DNA of 40,927 nt from the NCBI GenBank assembly GCA_903873485.1, contig CAIQOO010000193.1, positions 1 through 40,927 on the forward strand, in the 5' to 3' direction. The translations under genes and the position numbers were made by a program. The DNA comes from an uncultured beta proteobacterium. Its GTDB lineage: Bacteria; Pseudomonadota; Gammaproteobacteria; Burkholderiales; Burkholderiaceae_C. Positions 31,817 through 40,265 of the stretch are shown in pieces; position 1 is the stretch's first letter; each line of letters starts with the position of its first letter. The notes under the pieces are model-generated. The model ran no database searches. It was not told the DNA's origin and was given only the letters and a program-made list of their open reading frames with translations.

Positions 31817-32124
31817 GCACAGCGCCCAAGAATCTTCCCCGGTTCATACCGACCTTGACCGAAGTGGTCGATCCGGCCAGCCTGACCAGTCTGACCGTCA
31901 TCTCAAGGCCGGACGTGGAGGCCATGGTGACACTGGTACAGCAGCAAATACAACCGATTTTTGAGCGGCGTCTGCAAGAGGAACTTGACCGCCTGGTGCG
32001 CGCCGGCGTTGCCAGACAATGGGCCGATATCAGCACCCGGCTGCAAGACGAGATGGACATGTTTGTCCGACAAGCGGTGATTGACGCCATCGGCACCCTG
32101 GCGAAAGCCAAAACACCCAAATAA
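31813..32124 (+). CDS. Hypothetical protein downstream of holC
   Basis: A 103-residue soluble protein with no function I recognise. Its start overlaps the holC stop (ATGA), supporting real translation. The N-terminal third is Pro/Thr-rich (PKNLPRFIPTLTEVVDPASL). The remainder is predicted alpha-helical (VEAMVTLVQQQIQPIFERRL and onward), which suggests a dimerising or coiled-coil protein. Confidence 0.75.
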   Translation: MSTAPKNLPRFIPTLTEVVDPASLTSLTVISRPDVEAMVTLVQQQIQPIFERRLQEELDRLVRAGVARQWADISTRLQDEMDMFVRQAVIDAIGTLAKAKTPK

Positions 32125-32251
32125 GCTGAACCGGCGCCACAATAAGGCGTGGTTCTTGGTGACTACCCTAACAACGTGGCGCAAAAATTGCTGTATCGTT
32201 AGAGGTGTTGGATTTTTTTGATTCACAATTTTTTTTAACCTGGAGTTGTCT

Positions 32252-33382
32252 ATGCAGATGAAATTGAAATTGACGGTGGCGGCAGCGCTGGCAGCAGCGG
32301 CTGGTGTGGCTTTGGCGCAGGATATGGTAGTCAAGATCGGCCATGTGGCACCGATGTCAGGTGGACAAGCCCATTACGGCAAGGACAATGAAAACGGCGT
32401 GCGCATGGCCATTGAAGACTTGAATGCACAAAAAGTCGTGATCGGCGGCAAGACAGTCAAGTTTGAAATTGCCGCCGAAGATGACGCGGCTGACCCGAAA
32501 CAGGGCACGGCAGTGGCACAAAAACTATGCGATGCCAAGGTGGCAGGCGTGGTGGGTCACCTGAATTCAGGCACCACCATCCCGGCAGCCAAGATTTACA
32601 ACGACTGCGGCATCCCTCACATCACTGGTGCTGCCACCAACCCCAACCTGACCAAGCCGGGCTACAAGACCACCTACCGCATCATTGCCAATGACAACGC
32701 GCTCGGTGCCGGTCTGGCCTTTTATGCGGCCGATGCCTTGAAACTCAAGAGAATTGCCGTGATTGACGACCGCACCGCCTACGGTCAGGGTGTGGCTGAG
32801 GTATTTTCAAAAATAGCCAAGACCAAGGGCATTGAAATTGTTGATCAGCAGTTCACCACCGACAAGGCAACCGATTTCATGGCCATCCTGACAGCCATCA
32901 AGTCCAAGAAGCCCGATGGCATTTTCTATGGCGGCATGGATGCACAGGCTGGTGCCATGTTGCGCCAGATGGATCAGTTGGGCTTGTCGAGCGTGAAGTT
33001 TTTTGGTGGTGACGGCATCTGCACTACAGAAATCATCAAGATCGCTTCCGGTGCCAAGAGCCTTGACGGTGTGGTGTGCGCAGAAGGCGGCTCTTCCATC
33101 GCCAAAATGCCGGGCGGCACGGCCTGGAAGGCCAAGTACGATGCCAAGTATCCTAACCAGTTCCAGATCTACAGCCCCTATACCTACGATGCGACATTTG
33201 TCCTGGTTGATGCGATGAAGCGCGCCAGCTCGACCGATCCCAAGGTTTATATCCCCAAGCTGATCGACACAAATTACAAGGGCATCACGGCATCGATTGC
33301 ATTTGAACCCACTGGTGAAATGAAAAACCCGTCGATGACACTGTCAACCTACAAGGATGGCAAGAAGATCGCTTTGAACTGA
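32252..33382 (+). CDS. Branched-chain amino acid ABC transporter substrate-binding protein (LivJ/LivK type)
   Basis: A 376-residue periplasmic binding protein of the Leu/Ile/Val family. The signal peptide is MQMKLKLTVAAALAAAAGVALAQ in register with cleavage before D-M-V-V. The two lobes contain IGHVAPMSGGQAHYGKDNEN and AKVAGVVGHLNSGTTIPAAK, with the ligand-site segment DDRTAYGQGVAEVF. The start at 32252 has GGAG six bases upstream, better than a TTG two codons earlier. No permease or ATPase genes accompany it, and a clear terminator follows, so it is monocistronic. Confidence 0.92.
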   Translation: MQMKLKLTVAAALAAAAGVALAQDMVVKIGHVAPMSGGQAHYGKDNENGVRMAIEDLNAQKVVIGGKTVKFEIAAEDDAADPKQGTAVAQKLCDAKVAGVVGHLNSGTTIPAAKIYNDCGIPHITGAATNPNLTKPGYKTTYRIIANDNALGAGLAFYAADALKLKRIAVIDDRTAYGQGVAEVFSKIAKTKGIEIVDQQFTTDKATDFMAILTAIKSKKPDGIFYGGMDAQAGAMLRQMDQLGLSSVKFFGGDGICTTEIIKIASGAKSLDGVVCAEGGSSIAKMPGGTAWKAKYDAKYPNQFQIYSPYTYDATFVLVDAMKRASSTDPKVYIPKLIDTNYKGITASIAFEPTGEMKNPSMTLSTYKDGKKIALN

Positions 33383-33402
33383 TTCGGTTCTGCTGCCTTC
33401 AG

Positions 33403-33428
33403 AAGCCACCCCTGCGGTGGCTTTTTTA
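33403..33428 (+). terminator. Rho-independent terminator of the binding-protein gene
   Basis: GCCACC and GGTGGC pair around a five-base loop and are followed by TTTTTT. It begins about 20 bases after the stop codon. Confidence 0.9.
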
Positions 33429-33489
33429 TGACTCATACTCCGGCATTGGGTCAATCGGCAACAATGCTCAGTTAAAATTCAAGACGCAC

Positions 33490-33579
33490 GGAGCGGTGGA
33501 TGAGCGGTTTAAGTCACACGCCTGGAAAGCGTGCGAGGGGTAAAACCCTCCGCGGGTTCGAATCCCGCCTGCTCCGCCA
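33490..33579 (+). tRNA. serX: tRNA-Ser (anticodon GGA)
   Basis: A 90-base class II tRNA. The acceptor arm is GGAGCGG pairing with CTGCTCC (one G-T pair), discriminator G, and encoded CCA. The anticodon stem CACGC/GCGTG encloses CTGGAAA with anticodon GGA at 33524-33526, reading UCC/UCU. The long variable arm (GAGGG...CCCTC) and T-loop GGTTCGAATC are present. No integrase gene follows, although accessory and decayed genes begin directly downstream. Confidence 0.96.
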
Positions 33580-33592
33580 GTAATATTTAAAA

Positions 33593-33620
33593 ATCCTTGT
33601 TTTTCAAGGACTTTTTTTTG
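33593..33620 (+). terminator. Rho-independent terminator of the tRNA gene
   Basis: TCCTTG and CAAGGA pair around a T-rich loop and are followed, after one C, by eight T. It lies 14 bases after the tRNA 3' end. Confidence 0.88.
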
Positions 33621-33796
33621 ATCTAAAATTTCAACTATCAATTTGACTATCAAATCAAATTTGATTTTGGTAGAACGAATTGGGACTCCATAGCACTTCG
33701 GTGGTCAAATTGAGCAGCCCAGTACAAAGCCCTCAAGGGTGTTTCGGGACATCAAGCGCCCCCGACGCTGACATTGGCATCGCAGTAATATGGGAG

Positions 33797-34180
33797 TCAA
33801 TCAACTGAATTTTCGCCATCGGCTTCATAAAACCGAATCGCATTGCGCCCTGCGTCTTTGGCCTGGTACATGGCAGCATCGGCCCATCGCAGGATGTCTG
33901 CACGCGGGGTTTCATGGTTGACAAACAGCACTACACCAATGCTGGCCGAACAATGGTGCTCTACGGTTATTTCAGTTCCCCCATCTTTCCTGTGGCTCAT
34001 GACGTAAGGTGCCGACAGGGAAGCGAGGATTTTTTCTGCAATCAACTGGGCCTGTGCCCTTGATTCGACTTTATCCACATCAAGTTCAGCCAGCATCACG
34101 ACAAATTCGTCGCCTCCAAAGCGGGCCACGGTATCGACCACCCGCACCACCTGCTGCCCCCCTGCATCCGGCCCGACCAC
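33797..34180 (-). pseudogene. Diguanylate cyclase (GGDEF) fragment
   Basis: The frame encodes the second half of a GGDEF domain: DTVARFGGDEFVVMLAELD with the active-site motif, then ASIGVVLF and the C-terminal DILRWADAAMYQAKDAGRN. The first half of the domain (the usual D-x-D-x-FK-x-x-ND block) and any sensor domain are missing. The sequence just upstream of DTVARF (GPDAGGQQVVRVV) does not belong to a GGDEF fold and its frame closes at a stop 20-odd codons earlier. It is therefore a 5'-truncated remnant, probably without cyclase activity. Confidence 0.75.
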
Positions 34181-34361
34181 CAGCAGGCCGTCCTGCTCAC
34201 AAGAACCGCAGATTGGGATGGCTCAATGTAACTTGCAAAGCGAAGAATGGCGGCGCGGTAGGCGTTCATGGCAGACAAGCTTAACCTGCCGCATGACCCC
34301 GTGGTTCATTCAGGGTTTTGCCACTGTCCAGACCGACCCCATAAAGCGCTCCGGCTTGGGT

Positions 34362-35954
34362 TTAGGGCATCAGAACGGGTATGGTTCCTACCAGGGAGAC
34401 ATTCCAGGAACCCTCCAGGTGGGCGACCTGGAATACTTCCTGGGGACCGGTGGTTCCGTCGGTGATGGCGGTGACACCGGTGTTGTTGAGGATCAGCCAC
34501 ACGTCCGCACTGTTTCGGGTGTCCGCCGTGATCACCACCGATTTGGTGACCTGGGTGGGTGCGGCGAACAACTTGCCCGCGCCAAAAAGTGCCGCCACAT
34601 CGGCTTCGTTGGCAGAACGTGAGACCACATCCGTACCGGACCCATCAACCCATGCTCCGTTGTTTTCAACCAATGTCACCAAGCCATTGGTGACATTGAT
34701 CGCAAGAACGACCGGAGATGCCGGTGCCAACACTGGGACCTGGGTAGCCATCACTGCCTTAAGCGCCGTAATGTCAACCGTTTTGTTCAGCAGGCGACTG
34801 AAATCCAGAAAGTCCTTGCCATTGCCAAAATCAGTGATGGTGGTGACAGCCGGTTTGGCCTTGTCCTGGTACACATTGCTCGCGGCCAGAATAAATGTAT
34901 CGTCACCCAGCCCCCCCGTCATCACGTCCTTTCCGCCAGTGGCGGTAAAAGTGTCGTTGCCATCCCCGCCAATCAAGGTGTCCTTGTCTGCACCGCCTTT
35001 GGCTGTTGAACCCGCCGCAGGGGCCTTGAAGAGATTGGGTTTGTCGCTGACGCCGGTATAGATCACCTTGCCCTTGCCAATCGCCTCGCTGGCGTCCAGA
35101 CTGGTGGTGCCGCTGGCCAGCGAGCGCTCAAAGGCAGCGACCGAGCCAGACAAACCTTCGTCTTCGCTGTAAAACACCTTGAATGCGGTTGCGCCACCGA
35201 GCTTGAAGGTCATCATGGACATGTCCCAGATCAGGTCGGAACCCAAATCACTGGAGAGCGTCAAATCGGTGCCCGTGCGGGTCAGTGCCGCATACCCTGC
35301 CGTGGCCGACAAGCCCCCCGCCCGCAGGGCTTCAATAATGCGGCCAGGCGTGGTGTCGCTGGCATGGACCAATTCAAATTTGGTCGCCTCGCGGTCGGCA
35401 CCTGCAAGGTACAGCAAGGAAGTTTCGATCGCTTGCACGGAGGCGACTGCGATGCTGTCAAAGTGGGATGCCACCGCCAAAAGTTGATGTCGCGTATACG
35501 TTCCGTTGTCCAGCCCGCGAGCGAAGTCGGTCGCCCAAACCGGGTTGTAATCTGATCCAACCAGACGCAAAAAAATTGCGTTCATGAAGTCCAGTGATTT
35601 GGGCAAGCCATCGTTGCTTAAGGGAAGGCCGGGCAGGGTCAATATCACCTTGCACACATCCGGAAATGTCATGCCACTGCGCAGTACATCCATTGCCAAC
35701 CCGAACAGGGTGGCGTCCGGTGCACGGTCAAACGCCAAAAAAAACATGCGCGCCACATCACGTGCCGGCCCCTGGCTGAAGGACGGCGAGGCATAAATGG
35801 CTTTGAGCGTCTCCCCAAGTGTGGTGGCGCCGGAATCCACCCGAGCCGCTTCCACCGTCAGTTGCGTGTCGGTGGGTTGCGTAAACGTCAACACTTTGTA
35901 GAACTTGGTGATGATCGCCTTGTTGGTCGGCTTGGTGGATATGCTGGTAACCAT
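34362..35954 (-). CDS. DUF4214 and RTX-repeat protein (probable type I secretion substrate)
   Basis: A 530-residue acidic protein without signal peptide. The N-terminal half has DUF4214-like segments (DVARMFFLAFDRAPDATLFG and WATDFARGLDNGTYTRHQLL). The middle has calcium-binding RTX nonapeptides: GGADKDTLIGGDGNDTF, ATGGKDVMTGGLGDDTF near residues 320-360. The C-terminal region NSADVWLILNNTGVTAIT resembles the end domain of such proteins and would contain the secretion signal. Only about three repeats are present, few for the family. No type I secretion genes are in the window. The start at 35954 (MVTSISTKP) is favoured; one 15 codons earlier is possible. Confidence 0.78.
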   Translation of the reverse strand: MVTSISTKPTNKAIITKFYKVLTFTQPTDTQLTVEAARVDSGATTLGETLKAIYASPSFSQGPARDVARMFFLAFDRAPDATLFGLAMDVLRSGMTFPDVCKVILTLPGLPLSNDGLPKSLDFMNAIFLRLVGSDYNPVWATDFARGLDNGTYTRHQLLAVASHFDSIAVASVQAIETSLLYLAGADREATKFELVHASDTTPGRIIEALRAGGLSATAGYAALTRTGTDLTLSSDLGSDLIWDMSMMTFKLGGATAFKVFYSEDEGLSGSVAAFERSLASGTTSLDASEAIGKGKVIYTGVSDKPNLFKAPAAGSTAKGGADKDTLIGGDGNDTFTATGGKDVMTGGLGDDTFILAASNVYQDKAKPAVTTITDFGNGKDFLDFSRLLNKTVDITALKAVMATQVPVLAPASPVVLAINVTNGLVTLVENNGAWVDGSGTDVVSRSANEADVAALFGAGKLFAAPTQVTKSVVITADTRNSADVWLILNNTGVTAITDGTTGPQEVFQVAHLEGSWNVSLVGTIPVLMP

Positions 35955-36053
35955 AACACGGAGTTTAGGCACTTTGGTGCCGGTGTTTATCGTCAACAAA
36001 GCTGTGCATTACCCCTCAATTCAGGGCTTCCCCAAAGCTTTGGCCTTGGGGTA

Positions 36054-36173
36054 TTACACAAATGTCTCGAACGTGGCGGTCAGGCGGTCGATGTGCTGCC
36101 GCTTGAGCGTGTCATCCAGAAAACTCGCCTCAAAACTGTTGCGCGCCAGCACATAGGCATACTTTAAACTGCG
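36054..36173 (-). pseudogene. Adenosine deaminase, C-terminal remnant
   Basis: The last 39 codons read YAYVLARNSFEASFLDDTLK, then RQHIDRLTATFETFV and stop. LARNSFEASF is the hallmark end of bacterial adenosine deaminase. Upstream of about 36175 the similarity stops and no other part of the gene can be found, so the rest has been deleted. It lies between the RTX gene and a gene-free stretch. Confidence 0.6.
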
Positions 36174-37129
36174 GAAACAGGCATTAAATGTCAATTGCCA
36201 GCCGGGAAATCATGCGTTTGTGTGGCCGGTGACTCAAGCAAGTGCAGTGATAAGTACAAAGAATCCAGTTGCACACCCAACCAAGATACCAGCGGGAAAA
36301 AGGAATGTGAAAAGAAATAGGCTCGTAACGAAAACGACCGTTTGACAGACACTATTTCAACGATGAAATTTGACCGGGTTCGGTCAGCAACAGGCTCATT
36401 GCCGAAATAGCCGTTTGCGATCTGCATCCTCCAAACAGGGCATTCGCCCATGCAGACCAACAGTAAGTTATCTGCTCCATACCAGGCACTACTCCGATTC
36501 ATTTTAGAGATCGTGACTGGATAGCCCATGCGTTCACATCAGCGCTTGCTGCGAACTGTGAATACAGCCGACAGCTTTCTTGGCCTTTGGGACGCGAAGT
36601 AGCAGGTTCAAAGCCAAAACCCTCAAATTTTTTTTTGCTACAGCGTCAATAGCAGTCGCAAAGCCGCTTCGACACGTCGCAGGTGGTTGGTGCTCAATGT
36701 TGCAATGGGTTTTGTGCCCATGAACCGTGTGTTGGAAATTGCCCTTGTTTGGTCGATCAGCAAATCGGTTTCGTGCTTTAGACCTGGCAGCTTTCCTAGA
36801 GTGCGTATTCCGGTGATCGTGACCGATCATTCCGGTCGATCGTGACCGGTTGCGCAGCGAGCAAAAGTTGCGCAGCGCAAAGTTGCGCACTGCTGCAAGC
36901 CTGGCGGGTTTGTAACTTGGTATTGGCTGTTCATGGTATTTAATTTCAAATGGATATTGGCAAGCGAAGCGCGTCAGGCCGTAGGCAAGACCCTTGTGGG
37001 TAAGTAGGGTGAAAGGGATGGGTATGTGGTCAAGCTGGGCGTTTTGCAAGCTTGTCCACATATCCACGCCGACCCCCTGCTTATCCATCAAGCAGCACGA
37101 CCAGAACCGTCTCACACCGGCTGGAAAAT
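36174..37129. other. Gene-free degraded region
   Basis: Long open frames exist on the minus strand (up to 193 codons at 36534-37115), but I find no recognisable domain, start region or plausible composition in them. Most of the stretch looks like accumulated fragments. The only signal I can name is the IS21-like end motif at 36801-36850. Short tandem words (agttgcgcagcg) occur next to it at 36850-36890. Confidence 0.5.
36801..36850 (-). mobile_element. Possible IS21-family end remnant
   Basis: On the minus strand the word ggtcacgatcaccggaatac occurs next to a variant ggtcacgatcgaccggaatg, in tandem. Multiple terminal repeats of this kind are known from the ends of IS21-like elements, and I recognise this motif from memory as such. 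No istA or istB coding sequence adjoins. Confidence 0.4.
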
Positions 37130-37428
37130 TCTGGGCAGGTAGCGCTGGAGATGATCGAGGTGAAATCAGGGTCTTCTCTGGGTGAGGACGATATCGTGCG
37201 GTTTAAGGATGTTTACGGGCGCTGGCCAGATTGCCTTATGTGACAAAGTTGCTAACCAAACGCTTCAGCCCGCTTGACCCGGATCTTTTGGCGCAAATCG
37301 AAGCCGCGCCACTGACCACGCTGGAAACCTGGTTTGACCGCGCCATTGATGCACCCAGCATTGATGCCGTTTTTGCCGATACACCAACTGATGGGTCATT
37401 GCTGCCCCGTCGCAAGGCAGATGTTTGA
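37130..37428 (+). pseudogene. Remnant of nuclease-like / DUF4351 gene
   Basis: Two short frames overlap. The first (about 37139-37243) reads [20 protein letters not shown], a segment resembling the ExK part of PD-(D/E)XK nucleases. The second (from about 37231) reads LLTKRFSPLDPDLLAQIEAA and LETWFDRAIDAPSIDAVF, the usual DUF4351 C-terminal tail of Rpn-like transposase/nuclease proteins. They are in different frames and neither has a start region. Confidence 0.5.
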
Positions 37429-37456
37429 CCAAAAGACCACGATACCGGAGCCTGCC

Positions 37457-38088
37457 ATGCGCTTTCTTGATGTTCAAACCGACTTTGCTTTCAACAAAGT
37501 CTTTGGTTCGCAGCAGTCCAAACCGGTGTTGATTGACTTCCTCAACGCCATCCTCGACTTGAGTGCTTGCCAACGGCAGCCGGGTCATCGTCGAAATGCA
37601 GGTGCTCCATGTCGAAGGAACAGCGGCTGATTGAATACAGTGACGACATCGAACTGGTGTTTGTCGAACTGCCCAAATTTGAGCGCAGCCAGGATCAGCT
37701 TGACAACATCCAACAGCAATGGATTTACTTCATCAAAAACGCGGGCAAACTCGACTTCATTCCACAAAGCCTCAACACCCCGTGCATTCGCCAGGCTTTT
37801 GCGATCATCAACGAAGCGGGCTTGAGTGCCGAAGAGCTAGAAGCCCAGCACAAGCGCCGCGACTTCATCATCCTGCAACGCGATTCGCTCACCAAGGCCA
37901 GAAGCGACGGCGAGCAAGCGGGGCTGGCAAAAGGCATTGAGCAAGGCATTGAGCAAGGCCGTCTGGCCGAGCGCCATGCCGTGATCCGCAAGGCCCACCA
38001 GAGCGGCCTGCCGCCGCAACTCATCGCCAGCCTGGTTGGCTTGAGCGAGGCGGAATTGATAGCGCAGCTTCAGGGCCTTGGGCTTTGA
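37457..38088 (+). pseudogene. Rpn family PD-(D/E)XK nuclease gene with two internal deletions
   Basis: The N-terminus MRFLDVQTDFAFNKVFGSQQ and FLNAILDL is in one frame. A short middle part, LANGSRVIVEMQVLHVEG, is in another. The C-terminal half, from KEQRLIEYSDDIELVFVELP to SLVGLSEAELIAQLQGL, is in a third. Compared with intact family members (about 290 residues), two segments are missing at the frame changes: the stretch after ILDL, and the stretch after HVEG that holds most of the nuclease core. The last frame is open from 37567 to 38088 and could still be translated from an internal start. Family role: Rpn proteins promote RecA-independent recombination. Confidence 0.75.
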
Positions 38089-38149
38089 CTGGCCATTTGG
38101 CCACTACGCCCAGGGGAGCGTCAATTCAGCAATCCATCATGGTTGCATA

Positions 38150-38213
38150 ACATTTCAGTCTCCAGCCCTTATGCAGTCTGCGCTGACAGCTATCAAAATC
38201 AGATAGTCTCAAC
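38150..38213 (+). repeat. Interspersed repeat copy I (forward)
   Basis: The words tctccagcccttatgcagtc and tgcgctgacagctatcaaaa match the repeat core closely. It overlaps the 3' end of the AAA/nuclease gene and includes its stop codon. Confidence 0.8.
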
Positions 38214-39773
38214 CTCAAACCGGACCACGCTGCGGCTGGTTTTGCTGAACTCGACACCCATCAAATGGATCGGCTGCCCCAGTGCCAGGTAGGGTTTGGC
38301 ATAGCCCTTGTCCTTGATCTGCTGCAGGGCGCGACCTTCGGGTACCAGCTCGACCACCTTGAATTCAAACAAATACACCTGGGCGTTAAAGCGCACCGCC
38401 ATATCGAGCCGACCGACGCTGCTGCTGGCTTCGCACACCACATCCAGCCCGCAAGCGGCAAAGTAGCTGTAAAACACGCTGGCGTAATAGCCCTCGTAAT
38501 CGGCAATTGGGTTGTTGATGTGCCACTGGTGCGGGATGCTGGCAAAAAAAGCCGTAAACAGCGCTTGCAGGCCAGCAAAATCATTGACTTGCAGCAGCCG
38601 GTAGAGTTGTCCGATGCGCGCGCCGGGCCGCGCAGAGCCGCCACTGAGGGCTTGCAGCAAACACTCATTGAGGCTGGCCTGTACCTCCAGATTGGGGTAT
38701 TTGAGCGTCAACTCCAACCGCCCCGGCATCTCCCAGACATCGGCGATGGTCAGGTAGCCGGTTTGAAACAGCAAGGCCTCCACCGGCATCTGATCCACGT
38801 CAAAGGTGGACAGCAGGCTCTCGGAAGCCACGATGCGGTTCAAGTCAGGAGTAAAGGTGTGCCCTTGCGTGAGCAGGTCAATCAAAAAAGTCGGCGTACC
38901 CGTCTGAAACCAATGGGCCATAAATTTGCGCGTGTCAAACAGCAGCAGCGCATCAAACGGGTTATAGACCGGCGTGCCCAGCCAGTTGTAGCCGTTGTAC
39001 CACTGGCGGATTTTTTCCCGATCCAGATCAAACAGTTCTGGGGCAAAAACGCTGTCAATATCGGCATCGGTATAGCCACACAAGGCGCTGTAACGGGCAT
39101 CAAGCGTGATGTCTTTAAGATTGTTCAAGCCCGAGAACAAGCTGACCCGGCTGAACTTGCTCACCCCGGTGAGCATGGCAAACTGAATATGCGCATCCGA
39201 ATCCTTGATGACCGAATACAGATTGCGCAGACCATCGCGCATCTCGCGCGCCATATCGGTTGCCATGATGTTGTCCAGCATCGGCTTGTCGTATTCATCG
39301 ACCAGCACCACCACACGCTGGCCAAACTTGGCTTTGGCCAAACGGATCAACTCGCCAAAACGGCCAGAGAGCGTCGGCTGGCTGGTACAAACGCCCAGAG
39401 TTTGCTGATTGATATCGAGCTGCTCACTGATTTTGGCATCAAGTGCTGCACACGAATGCACCACACCAGCCCCAAAGCTGATGCGAATCACCGGGCTTTT
39501 TTTAGACCAGTCCCAGCGGGTTTCAGCCGCCAGCCCGACGAACAAGTCCTGATGCCCTTCAAACAGTTCTTTGAGCGTGTCAAGAAACAAGCTCTTGCCA
39601 AAGCGCCGGGGTCGGCTCAAAAAATAATACTTGCCAGCCTTCACCATATCCACTGCCATGCCGGTCTTGTCAACGTAATAGCAATCGTCCTCGCGGATTT
39701 CGCGAAAAGTCTGGATGCCAATCGGCAGCTTGCGCCGCTTTAGGGCTGCGGGTAAAGCCGGGGAGGAGTTCAT
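38199..39773 (-). CDS. AAA-ATPase-like protein with C-terminal PD-(D/E)XK nuclease domain (DUF1703 type)
   Basis: A 524-residue intact protein. The N-terminal ATPase-like domain has KLPIGIQTFREIREDDCYYV, the Walker A variant RPRRFGKS (54-61) and Walker B VVVLVDEYDKP (about 154-164). The middle segment contains FSGLNNLKDITL and CGYTDADID. The C-terminal domain has the nuclease core GRLDMAVRF and VYLFEFKV (near residues 455-476), i.e. the D and E-x-K residues. Such proteins are widespread, often in many copies per genome, and are suspected to be mobile or defence-related; function is unproven. The last codons and stop lie within repeat copy I. Confidence 0.87.
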   Translation of the reverse strand: MNSSPALPAALKRRKLPIGIQTFREIREDDCYYVDKTGMAVDMVKAGKYYFLSRPRRFGKSLFLDTLKELFEGHQDLFVGLAAETRWDWSKKSPVIRISFGAGVVHSCAALDAKISEQLDINQQTLGVCTSQPTLSGRFGELIRLAKAKFGQRVVVLVDEYDKPMLDNIMATDMAREMRDGLRNLYSVIKDSDAHIQFAMLTGVSKFSRVSLFSGLNNLKDITLDARYSALCGYTDADIDSVFAPELFDLDREKIRQWYNGYNWLGTPVYNPFDALLLFDTRKFMAHWFQTGTPTFLIDLLTQGHTFTPDLNRIVASESLLSTFDVDQMPVEALLFQTGYLTIADVWEMPGRLELTLKYPNLEVQASLNECLLQALSGGSARPGARIGQLYRLLQVNDFAGLQALFTAFFASIPHQWHINNPIADYEGYYASVFYSYFAACGLDVVCEASSSVGRLDMAVRFNAQVYLFEFKVVELVPEGRALQQIKDKGYAKPYLALGQPIHLMGVEFSKTSRSVVRFEVETI

Positions 39774-39924
39774 TGGCGAATTTTAGGGGGCGACCGAAGA
39801 TCTGGCTTGAAGGTTTGAAACCGCCATCGACGCACCCTGGCAGTGCCCGCATTTTGCCAATACGCCACCGTGCTGGCTTTGGTCGCGCAGCTTGTCTGCG
39901 GCCAAATGGACCTGCTGGGGCGGC

Positions 39925-40265
39925 GTAACTAAACAACCACAGGCTGAAGCCGGAGGGTTTGCGTTACGGACTGGAAGTCCTGATACGCGTCGCCTGAACG
40001 ACGCGTCTTGCTGCGGCTTCGTTTCATGATTGCCTGTTCGGTTTGACGCAGAAAGAGATTCAGGTATCACGTGATTTCACTGCTAACCGTTCCGCTACCT
40101 CCAATGTTAGTACTTTGTAGCGGTACTTCGTCACCCATACAAAGTAATACTCAATCTGATATACCGTGTAACTTCCGTATCTGTAATCCATTTCTTACCT
40201 CCAGCACCCTCATTTTCCTGGCTGAAGCTGACCGGTTGGAAGCCGGTGGTTTTAACCTTTTGATG
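39925..40265 (-). mobile_element. IS200/IS605-family element remnant
   Basis: On the minus strand the left end is marked by a hairpin (accaccggcttccaaccggt, about 40235-40255) 45 bases before a tnpA start. The inner part of tnpA is gone. After the junction near 40060 follow other short palindromes (acgcgtcg/cgacgcgt and ggacttccagtcc) and then aaccctccggcttcagcctg...ggtt, which resembles the left-end hairpin and could be the right end. The frame between (SNRTGNHETKPQQDASFRRR) may be the tail of a lost tnpB, a weaker suggestion. Confidence 0.6.
40060..40191 (-). pseudogene. tnpA: IS200-type transposase TnpA, N-terminal remnant
   Basis: Forty-three codons reading MDYRYGSYTVYQIEYYFVWV then TKYRYKVLTLEVAERL, the unmistakable start of an IS200/IS605 Y1 transposase. 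A GGAGG ribosome binding site precedes the ATG. Similarity ends after VAERL and the frame stops seven codons later, so the HUH motif and catalytic tyrosine are missing and the product cannot transpose DNA. Confidence 0.85.

Noticed and set aside
33490-33579. tRNA-Ser as attachment site of a present-day integrative element
   Set aside because: No integrase gene and no second copy of the tRNA 3' end were found in the 7 kb downstream, so only a decayed island is proposed.
33468-33653. Open frame of 61 codons on the minus strand
   Set aside because: It is the complement of tRNA-Ser and its terminator; such frames are regularly miscalled as genes.
36534-37115. Open frame of 193 codons on the minus strand
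   Set aside because: It has no recognisable domain or ribosome binding site, and its composition is unlike the neighbouring real genes. It spans the IS21-like end motif and appears to be a chance frame in degraded DNA.
38265-39743. Open frame of 492 codons on the plus strand
   Set aside because: It is the complement of the AAA/nuclease gene, whose Walker and nuclease motifs are intact on the minus strand.
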